Shown here: positions 12,526-23,000 of the stretch, in pieces
Numbering within the stretch: position 1 is the first letter of the stretch
Layout of the letters: each line of letters opens with the position of its first letter
Origin: Limonium bicolor
Lineage: Eukaryota; Streptophyta; Magnoliopsida; Caryophyllales; Plumbaginaceae
Reading direction: 5' to 3'
DNA: 64,000 nt
Assembly (NCBI GenBank): GCA_023374045.1
Contig: CM041778.1
Span: 405,168,438-405,232,437 of the forward strand
The notes under the pieces: generated by a model
Databases searched by the model: none
Told to the model about the DNA's origin: nothing
The model's input: only the letters and a program-made list of their open reading frames with translations
Program-made: the position numbers and the translations under genes

Positions 12526-13930
12526 GTGAACTGACTAACGCCAGTAGGGCAGATCCCTTACTCTCACTGTAAAATCGGTTTGAAAAGTCTAGCTAAAGAC
12601 TATAAAGAAGGGCGGCTGACTGGGAGGCAACCCAGTGGTAGTTTACTGTTTAATCAGTGTTGTGCTTTTATTTTCCAGTTTTGTTTTTAGCATTTTGAAT
12701 TTTCATTAGATCTCTTCAGAGCCCATGCGTTTAACGTGATGCTTTTAAGTGTCAAATTTTTGTGTTTCTCTAAAGTTCTTACAGGTGCAATAATCATGGA
12801 CCTCCAAGGTTGGACACTTGCTTTACAACAAGTGTGAGGAAGACTCCTACCCCGCTAAGGACTTAGTGTGAGGAGTGACCTTCCTAATCAACGATCAGGG
12901 AGTTTCAGTTTCTCCTTATTTTTAATGTTCATGTTCAGCCTATCCATGACTTTTATGCTCCCGAATAAAATCCTTGATGAGTTTGCAATATTTAGAAAGT
13001 CCTTTTTTGGGTTTAATTTGTGAACCATGAGGACATGCTCCTCTTAAGTGTGAGGAAGTAGGGAGTACTTTCTAAATATTGTCATTGCACTTAAAGCCAC
13101 ATTTGTTTTGTTTGTCCTCTTATTTTGAAAAGATTGCCCTTTTTAAGTGCCAATAAAAGTGAATCTCCAGGTGGAAAATTTTTGTTGAGATTCTGAAACA
13201 AGCCTGATGGCCACCTCAAGAATTGTTCTGCTTTTGGCTGTTTGTAGGTATAATTTTTTTTTTCCAAATTGAATCTGTTTTCACTGATATTTGGTGGTTT
13301 AGCTGATTATGAAAATTGAATGATCTAGTTTTAGGATCTTGGGAATGAGTGAACATTTGGAATGAAAGGATAAGGCAAGGTACTCCGCTGATCTGAATTA
13401 AAATTTCTGAACCAAAACAGGCCTCTTCATTCGGTTATTAATCCTTGGGGGCCTTATCACCCATCTACCTAAGGTCTTGTGACCTGGGATAGAAGTCCCA
13501 AAGCCGCTACAAGGGTGAAGAGAAAAGTCTGAGGGGATGATGAAATATGTGAATGGCAGAATGTTAAGGAAAATGAACTTTGAAAAAAAATTAATATGTC
13601 ATTCATTTTTTGCTTATTCTAATCATGAGTATGTGGTGTTTGAAAGGTATCACGGAATAAGGTGTACTTCACACCCCTTGTCCAGAGGTTAGAGGAAAGA
13701 AATGGTGGAGGATCCCAACTATTCTGTTTCAGTTTCTATAATCTAACTTCTCCATGCTTTTTAACCTCATTCTTTTTCACTGTTTGCGAAAACCTACAGC
13801 TAGTAGCAGAACTTTTCTTTTGATATCATTTTGCTTGTTTTTCCATCGGTAGTTGTTTGATCCTGAGTTTCAATACTTCGGCCCTTAAGAGTAGCCATAT
13901 TCTGTATTTGCTTGCGGAACAAGCAAAAGC
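12526..13930 (+). other. 3' non-coding segment of the Athila-type element
   Basis: 1.4 kb with no recognisable ORF, where Athila elements may carry an env-like gene. It contains a perfect 6-bp-arm hairpin, ACTGGG-AGGCAA-CCCAGT (12619-12636). The motif AAGTGTGAGGAAG, nearly the same as the terminal purine tract, occurs near 12829 and 13040. Confidence 0.7.
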
Positions 13931-13946
13931 TAAGTGTGAGGAAGTT
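13931..13946 (+). other. Polypurine tract
   Basis: TAAGTGTGAGGAAGTT lies immediately before the 3' LTR (TGATAAG at 13947). Position and composition fit the plus-strand primer. The two interrupting T residues are typical of this retroelement branch. Confidence 0.75.
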
Positions 13947-16051
13947 TGATAAGTGTAAAATATATCTATTCCTAGGACTTTAATTTTCTATTTTTATAAC
14001 ATGTATGTCATATTTTAATTATCATATGCTTTTCTTGGATTTATGTTTTAATGTCAACTCATATATTTTATTTTGTTTATATAGGAAAATGTCTCACATA
14101 TTATCTATATATACATATATATATAATATGTATAATACATGCACGTTAATATTTAGACCTTGGGCTGATCCACATTTCAAATCAAAAAGAGGCTCAGACA
14201 GTGGATTATATGGGCTAATTTAAGCCCAGTTGCTCGATCACAATCGACTCACATAGACAGAAGAGTAACATATTATCATTTTATGAGTAATATAGAGAAG
14301 ACCCATGAGAGCTAGGGAAAATTGTCATTATTCGGGGTTGGGATCACTATTCTATCCTCCATCTCCATAGAGACGGGGCGATCGTTCATTCAAACAGCAC
14401 CCAACGCCATCGATATTCATCATCGCTACGACCATCACCATCCCATCTCCACTATCGACCCATCACCACCGTCGCCACACCACACCGCATTCACGGACAC
14501 CATCGTCAACAACGACTCCCGCCATCACCATCGTCTTCACCACACCATCTCACTCACACACTGCAACATCCATCATCACCGATTCACCTCCATCTCCATT
14601 TCACGCCTCATCCGCACCACCATCTCACCGGCACCATCATCCCACCTCCACCATCTTCATCACCTTCGCCATCATCTCACCCGCTCCACAAACATCACCA
14701 TCGCCATTCACTACCGATTCATGTAACACCACCACACTTTCACATCCTCACTGTTATCACGCCACCGATCAACTCCATCACCAAAGCATCATCTTCATCA
14801 TCATTCCGTCACCGATTCACGCCATGACACACACGACGTCACGGTCTCCAGTCGACATTCATCGCCACCACGTTTCATCGCAACCATTTCATTTACGCCA
14901 TCGCCGTCGACCACACCATCACTCACCATCGCCACCCACCATATCTTCATCCTCACCATCGACCACCATCAGGTCGACACCCTACATCATCTCCATCGTC
15001 TTCAATCACCACCGCCATTCACCTCAACTTCATTAATCTCTCGCCGCCATCGTAGACCATCGTAACCCTCCGCCGTTCATCGTCCTTCAGCATCCTCGCC
15101 GAACTTCGTACTTACTTTCTTCGTCGTCAACCACACGAGGCAGAGGAGAGGCAAGATCGAGGGTGAGCAGTACGTCGGTGTGGAGAATAAACAGGGCGAG
15201 AATTCCAGAGAACGACAAATCGAGAACGAGGCGAGGGAAAATCGACTTGGACAGAACCGTGCAAGCGAAGAACCGGTTCAGGAAAAACAAAGACATCGAA
15301 CCGGACCGGTCCGGTTCAGTTATAATGAGTTTACTAAACTAGATTATTATAATTGTTACATGTTACTTGTTATCATTGCAGTTTTGGGTTATTACATGAC
15401 ATTCGACATTGGTTTTAATGTGCGTTTTTATTGAAATTATATTTTTACTGGTTTTAATTAACATATAGATTGTTACAATTAATGTGCTTATGCTGCAATA
15501 ATTCTGAGTTTAATTGCATTATCTTTCTAAATCTATTTTGACCCGATCAAGTGAAAAATAGATAGGTTCGATTAATTCGTAAATTTGTGGAAAACTTGTT
15601 TTCATCGGACAAGTTAATACTTCATCTGCATAAATATTATCTCTCAAACTTTTTTGTTTACATGTGTTTTGTTTTGCTGGTCCGAAAAAGTCATAGCATG
15701 TTCTGGTAAACAAATTCGTCAGAGTTACTATTTTGCCAATCTATAAACCAGAAGAAATATAATTAACCAAACTGCAATAACCGGAACCCGGAGTCCCGCT
15801 CAATCATATCATCCATCATTTTATATTTATTGTTATTTTATTTATCTGCATTTTCAGTTTCATTTACAATTCAGTAAAACCCCCCTTTTGTGACACGCTT
15901 AGGAATTAGACATTTTCGCTTAAGTCCCACGGTTCGATTACCCGGTTGCTCCAATTTTACTATACTACTGCGACCGGGATTGTTTGCAGCCCGATAGATA
16001 TTTTGATCCAAGCTTTATTACTATTTTACCAGGTCAAAAATCTTGTCTGCA
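13947..16051 (+). repeat. 3' LTR of Athila-type element
   Basis: 2,105 bp, TGATAAGTG…TCTGCA, aligned end-to-end with 2388-4509 and followed by the TSD GGAGT. It has the same CAT/CAC-rich, G-poor tract (about 14370-15100) with independent small indels. The tract therefore belonged to the LTR before insertion. Confidence 0.93.
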
Positions 16052-16056
16052 GGAGT

Positions 16057-19000
16057 AGAGAATGAATTATAGGCCGAGAGTTAGGCCTTGGATGATTTAG
16101 GAATGCAAATTACAAGTTTAAGTGATTTCAATTAAGTGAAAGCTCTAGGAAATATTTGGGGCCATTTCATAATTTTTGCATAATTTAGGGTCAAGGAAGA
16201 TAATGAGGTCAAATATAGATGGGGTAAAAGTGTTGACCAATTTTGAGGTGGAAATGATGAGAAATTGTGAGTTAAATGGAGTTTAGGGGTAAATTGTAAA
16301 ATTTGTAAAATTTGGGGGTGAAATCGTAAATTTGGAGAAGTTGGTGGATTGTTGAATAAAATGTGGTCAACTTAGGAGGAATCAAGGTATTGACCAAAAT
16401 TTGGGATTAAAATGATGAAAATAGAAATTAAGAGAAGTTTAGGAGTGATTTGTAAGTTTTAAAAAAAGCTTATGTAGCCAAAGTGTAATTTAGGAAAGTT
16501 GGGGCGGAAGTTCAATATGGAACAACAGGGGGTTTGTTGTGAAAATTTGGAGAAATTTGGGTTGAGAGTTGTATTAAATTAAAGGGTTATGAAAGGTGGA
16601 GTTTAAGGATGAAATTGTAAAGTTGTACAATGCTTAGGGGCCACTATGTAAATATGGAAAGTTTGGGGTGAAAAGATGATTTTGTATTAACTAGGGGTCT
16701 GTTTGGATTAATGGAAAATCTGGGTTGAAAGTGGAAAAAGTTTAGAGATTACCATGTAGTGTGAATTAAAGATTGAGTTGTAAGATTTGTAAGGTTGTGG
16801 GGTGGGTTTACAATTATGGAAAAATTGTGGTAAGTGTTGGAATTTGGTATGTGTTGTTCGGTAATTTTGAGAAAATTATGGGCTTTGGGTCAAAGCTAGA
16901 TGGGTATGAAAATGTTATAATGTATGTGATTTGAGGTTAAATTGTGGTGTTAGGAAAGGTTGGTGAGCATGGTGTGATATTGAGAATATTTGGGTGAATG
17001 TATGAATTATAAGAGTTATAGGTGGATTTTAACATATGGTAGAGAGTGACATAAGATTACATTAAGACTAGGGTCTTAATGACATTGTGGAAAATTTGGT
17101 TTGAGTTAAGGAGGTTAGTGAGTTACATGAAATAATGAGAAGGTTTGAGTACTATGAATATACTTTTAAGAATTTTATAATTCAAGAATTAAATTGTGGG
17201 TTGTATGAGTAAGTTGACTTGGATAGTCAAACAAGGTGACCAAGAGGTCAAGTTGACCAACTCATGATTAGATGAGGGTTTGAAATGCTAAGGCTATTAA
17301 TGTTAAGGTAAATGATATAAATCGTATAGTAGAAATCTATGTGAATATATATAAATATATAAGTGTATATATATATATAATAAGCCTATAATGAAGAGAT
17401 AGGCTAAGTAAATTCAATCCTAGAATTGTAAACATTACAATGTGTTAGTGACTAACATAAACGAAGGATGATTAACTAATCCCGACTTTGAGTAGAAAAC
17501 CCGAGACGCCATGAGCGTTAAACAAGGGGTTAATTACCGGAGAGTTAGTTATTATTCGGGATTACCGAATTGGTTTAGATCATAGTGGATTAATACTTAG
17601 TATTACATATTCCAGATCTAAATGAGTAGAGCACGGGCCTGGGACCGGACATCTGCTACCTATCATCGGTGAACGGTATGTTATTGTGTGATCCGATTGT
17701 TCCTAAGGATTTTCTCAGGTTCAGATATCTGTGTGCTGATTGCCAAGATGAAATCTATGATTAATGTTAATTATCATACGTGAATGATTATGTATTGGTG
17801 CCTTGATTTATTGCCATTGTTATGCAATATTAATTGTTCGTATCTATAAACCGAACTAATGCAAGTCAATGTTATCTTATATTAAGATAAGCGATGTAAC
17901 TAGAAAACGTCATTGTGAAGGATAATAATAAATTATATTATCTGAGAATTCTAAGAATATACTTAGATGTAGAGCATTGGTTCGAGAAAGGGCCGCTCTT
18001 ATGACATAACATTCGAATGAAGAAATAACCTAGAGACTCTATGTATAAGTCCTTAATGGCGCACATTCAAAATGTTACTCACTGAAACCTAAGTTGAGAC
18101 TCTGGATATAGATTAAGAGACCTTAATCATTAGTGACTTGTATATGGAGGAAGTGTATGGAGAAATCCAAGGGGATGTGGCTCTTGGTGCGCGCTGTTAT
18201 CACAAACATGATGTGAGGATGTCCGCGTACAGGTCTTTTCACTCAATAAATTCCAATGATCCCAGATGTTTCATTGGTCAGATACTCCGCTGTTAAAGGT
18301 GGCTACTGCCGATGGTGACCCACCAAATATAGGGGTATGGTGTAGAGACATGTTGTTCTTTAACGAGATGTTTTCATTAGGCATGAGTCGATTCTCAACT
18401 AAACATTAATACGAACATTACTAAGTGCCTTAAAGGCCAAGAAACGAGAATGATTGTATATATATAACTCTCGTATTATTCGCCTCGATGTTTAGTATGT
18501 CTATTGTATGAATGCATTGTGATAGGTTATATGGTGGAGTAAGTGGCATGTGTGTGAGTTGAATAACAGGAATGAGTTTGAATTATATTATTCGTGTATT
18601 GCATTGTTATGTTTGATTGATTGATTGATTGTGTGATAAGTGGAGCCGGGTGGCTATGAATGATTGTTTGAATTATTGCAATGAATTATTGATTTACGGT
18701 TTTGAATTATGAAACGGTATTGCATGTAAAATGAACCGCATGTCAACTCGACCAATTAATCCAAGGGTTTGAGGGTGCATGACGGTTGTACAGTAGCATA
18801 CTCACCAGGGGCTGATTTCATACATACAAACAAAAATTACAAGTGAGTAGCTGCTGATGACGACCGAGCACGGGATACCTTGGGTAGATAGTTGTATCTG
18901 CTTTTAAGATTATGTTGTTGTAATACAATTCTGTTATAAGAATGTTGTATAAGACTTTGGATATTAGAATGCTCACTAGTTGGTGGATTAGTGTATAGAT

Positions 19001-19180
19001 TGATGTCTATCTCTTCTCATCACAGTGGTTATAACGTATAGTAAATGGATGTTTAGTTACTCACATGGGTGAGTAACGGCGGTAGCACCCGAGTTGATAT
19101 TATTTTAATTATTCTTCCACTGTATTTGTACTTAAGATTTAGCAGATCGTATCAAGTTTAAATTTAGGGGCGTTTGTTTC
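16057..19180 (-). repeat. LTR-like dispersed repeat (inverted relative of 58673-60400)
   Basis: No ORF of note. On the opposite strand it shares ordered blocks with 58673-60400: the ATACTCACCAGGGGCTGATTTCATAC block near 18800 pairs with 59040-59090, the TGTGGCTCTTGGTG…GGGGTATGGT block at 18178-18350 with 59510-59690, and the TTACTCACATGGGTGAGTAAC block near 19060 with about 58780-58830. The related copy starts TGTAACACCCC, so this is probably an LTR or fragment read backwards, with its outer edge near 19165-19180. Positions 16060-17300 are strikingly poor in C. The Athila-type element sits in its inner side. Confidence 0.6.
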
Positions 19181-19560
19181 AAGCGGGGGAAACGGAATGA
19201 AATCGGGAAAGAGAATGGAAAGGAATGAAAAAGAATTCCTTTTGATTTTCCTGGTTGTTTGTTTGAGTTGGGGAAATAAAATAAATAACCGGTCAATGGT
19301 CAACAGCTACCGGCTGCCGATCGATAGTCATTAATTACCGGTTAACATTTATCGGTCACCGATCAATGATCATTAGTCATCGGTCAATAGTCATATGCCG
19401 TCGGTCAAAGTGTACTAGGGAAAGGGAATCTCATACCCTAGTGGGGGGGGGAATCAAGATAGACGAGTTTGGGGTAATCTCATACCATCCTGTTCATACG
19501 CAAACATTTCAGCACGGGAAATCATAATACCCGATTTATAATATCTAAGTTCAACTGATC
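19170..19560. mobile_element. Possible degenerate MITE
   Basis: Starts GGGGCGTTTGTTTCAAG followed by a GGAATGRAA-rich stretch, a look shared by several plant MITE families. The matching right end is not readable. The middle holds irregular repeats of CGGTCAAT/CCGGTTA. Boundaries and identity are weak. Confidence 0.25.
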
Positions 19561-20036
19561 GTGTGAGCTGAAATTAGGTTAGTTTTGAAACTCGTGGAGA
19601 GAGACGACAAGCTTGGGTTGTATTCATCAAGGTCACAATAAAGAACTGCCATAAACTGTGTAAATCGAAGGATAGCAACATGATAACGTCAGGGGTCGAG
19701 ATGTGTAAATTTAAGGATAGCAACAAATGGAAACTATAACAATTGTCGGTAGTACTTTTGATTTTGCCTTTTGCTCTGGTCGTGTATGATAAGATTTCAC
19801 TCTTTTATCATCGGTTATGTCGTCATGACACCACAAACTTGTTACATAAAACTGCTTCAATTTCCAAGCAATGTATGTTTCATTTTATTTACATTAGCAT
19901 TCAGAGCACCGTCTCTTCCATCCACAAGTTTAACATAAGAGGATTCCTCACAGTCGGTTACAACGCAAAAGCAACATTTCCAAGATTATACACGATTAAG
20001 TACGATAGAAAGAACCACAATTCATGACAGAATCCC
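19560..20036 (-). other. Probable 3' UTR and downstream flank of the SERINC gene
   Basis: No gene of its own is visible. Directly downstream of the minus-strand stop at 20037-20039, so the 3' UTR must lie here. I cannot place the poly-A site. Confidence 0.45.
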
Positions 20037-23000
20037 TTAGAACTCTCGGTCAGGAAAGAGAATAGGCGCAACCAAAGACCAAATGTACAAGCCGGCAGTG
20101 GCCCACCCTGTAATGATACGGACCCACACCGAAGCCCATCCCACGTCAACAAGTTCACCGCTCTCACCCACAGATGTCGACCAGCCAGTCAACAGCATGG
20201 CAGAGTACATGCTAGCAAGAGAGAATATAAGGTGGAAGAATGAGTATGAGTAAGTCACAGGCTTTGATTTTTCCTTCTCTTCTTCCACTGCAACCTTGTC
20301 CATTGGGAGCAATGGCGTCCCTGCACCTTACAAAAATACAAAGGTCGGTGTGTAGTTAGGGAGACATAGCCAGGAGCACAAAGTACACACGGGTACGTAC
20401 ATGCTTGCAATCATGCTGTTGTGCCACGAAAAGGGAACATACACAAAACATTTGGTACATACCAACAGCAGGTCAGACAACTAACAACAAATTAGGGTCC
20501 ACAGAGGAAACATAGATCAAGAGTACTGACAAGAGGAGGAAACTAATCAAGCCATGGAGCAGTTGATGCGTGCCATTGATGATGGGTGTAATTGGCAACA
20601 GGAAGGATTAAGATGAGGAAAATAAGATACGTATCAGTGTTGCAAACAAAATTTCCTAGCCAAATGAAATCAAGCGAATACAAACAAGATACTAACTCCG
20701 CTTACATACGGTCGGATTTTCCCAAGATTATAAGCAGGCTAACATTCCTATCTTTCTCTGTTCTCGAGTGGGGCCAACAAAGATCTAATCCTATGTCTAT
20801 CAATCACTAACAGATGTGATGTGAGAGTGTGATCTCTTCACAAAACAATTCCTTCTATCAAACAGAAACCGCCTTTAAGTTTCTCACTTCACAACAAATT
20901 CATGCTCTATGTCGGGATTTCCAAATATTATAAACACGCTAACATTCATATCTTCTTTTTTTCACTCACAGAGTTGGGCCAACAAAATTCTAATCCTATG
21001 ACTATCAATCATTAATAGACATGAGTGTGATCTCTCGACACAACGATTCTTTCAACCAAACAGAAACTGGTTTAAATTCCCCCTTCAAAGTCTGTATGTC
21101 TACACAACAAATTCATGCCCTATGAAGTATGAACGCATCAATACACAGAAATGTAATTCACCAATCTGATCCCCAATAAGCAATCTGCCAGCAATATATC
21201 AGTGTGCATTATATAAACCAATCACAAAATTTACCACCCAATGACATCAAACAAACACAAAAGCAACTAACCAGCACGAGGTGAACTTGGAGGAGAGATG
21301 AGGGTAGTGGAAGAACCAGCACGAACAGCAGAATATACAACTGATAGAACAGTAGTCACAAGGCCAAGGGTTATGCGTCCGGTGGAAACAGCTTTAGAGT
21401 GATTATGTAGGCCATTGCACTCGTAGTCCCTTGGTTCACTAGCTAGGCCACTGTAGCAAAGGTACATGCAGTATATTGAAATCACTGATGCGGGTAAGAT
21501 GCTCCCGTTTACCTGTTTAGTGCCAGAAGTTAATAAAATCATCAGCAGCAAAATAACAACATAAAATCATAAGTACTAATGCTGGCATGCCCAGTTTTCA
21601 GGACTAAGAAGCCGGTATAACTAGATTATAATATTCTAGAGGGGAAAAATGTCAATTCACATTATGCTAGCAGAATGAAAACAACCACTATCACGGGAAG
21701 CACTGAAATGAACTACACACCTACAAAGCGATGTCAAATACAGAGCCTCATCGTAAGAGAATCAGCACATTAGACTTTGCATCACACATCTAGTGAATTT
21801 AAATCAATTATAATATGAGCAACAGACTTTAAGATTTCCGTAAGCAAACTTACTGCAGGGTGGAGAGCAACTATTGCAAAGACAAATGCAAACATCAAGG
21901 TTGTAACGATGAAAAATGTGTTCAGCCCACAATCTTGACCAGACGGAGTAAACCAGTGGAAAAGAAGTGCTGAGAAGCCAAATGTACCCACATAGCAGAC
22001 AAGAGATACAACAAACAAGGCAGTGTACCTATTTCACACCATGACAGGAATTATTAACAGTTTGAAAGATTCAGTGAAAGTAGAAGCTAGCATCTATGAT
22101 AAGTTAGAAACGTTAATTTAAAAAAAAGAGGATAAACGAGCTAACCAGAACTGCTCATCATAGCCAACCCAAGTATCGTTCCATCTGTGAACAAAATCCA
22201 GCAAGAGTACAACTTGAATAAGAAGAAAAAATCCTGACCCAAACTTGGAAGAGCTCTCTGCATATATTACTCAAACTGTAAGGTTAGATTTCCACAACAA
22301 GTTTTGAACTTGACATTAAAAAGTATAGGGGAACGCAAAGTTGATACAAAATGAGATCAAATATGATCTAACCACCGTAACACGAGTCAAGACATTCACA
22401 TGGATAATTAAAGAGAAATAAAGGAAGCAAACTGGCATAGAGTTAACTGTATAACGCCAAAAATGAGTTTCTAACACTGCCTGAAAAACATGACTGATGA
22501 ACCATTAAAAGGATACGCAATGGAAACAGTAGTCAACCGTACTAAGATGAACATCAACTTAAAATCACTTGTCGCCAACATCAGATTCAGCATAGTGGCG
22601 TATGCTGTTTAAGTTTAATCTTCTAGCCTTGCCACAGGCATAATATATTATGCAAGACCTTCATTTCCAAAAGGAGTTATATTTGCACTTGATTCAAGCT
22701 ATTCATCATCTAATTTTACTGCACTCGATTCATTCAAAATTAACTCCCCTAACTCATCAGCAGTAAGCAGCTTTATCCTTCTAAAAGTTGTCTCAGCTAA
22801 AGCCACTAATTCAACAAACAACCCAAGCCCACCATTGAGAAGAGCAAGAGGTAAGATATTCAGCTTACATGTAACTTAAGGAGATAAAATAAAGATGTAT
22901 TAAAATTATCTTAAGAATGTTATGGTATCATAAAAAATGTTTCAGATCATGGATTCTTCACGAAAGCCTGACATTCAAGAATATTTATTAATCATTTCAG

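Larger units (their letters stand above)
2388..16051 (+). mobile_element. Athila-type Ty3/gypsy retrotransposon, near full length
   Basis: A 13.66-kb element bounded by TG...CA LTRs (2388-4509 and 13947-16051). It is flanked by the 5-bp duplication GGAGT at 2383-2387 and 16052-16056. In order it carries a tRNA-Asp primer site, a repeat-rich leader, gag with a CCHC knuckle, aspartic protease, reverse transcriptase, RNase H, a DDE integrase, a long 3' non-coding segment and a purine tract. The RT and protease wording (IMDDFSVYG, PLILGRPFL) matches the Athila/Tat branch. Many stops and frameshifts make it non-autonomous. gag is further split by a hAT insertion. I see no env-like ORF after integrase. 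Confidence 0.93.
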
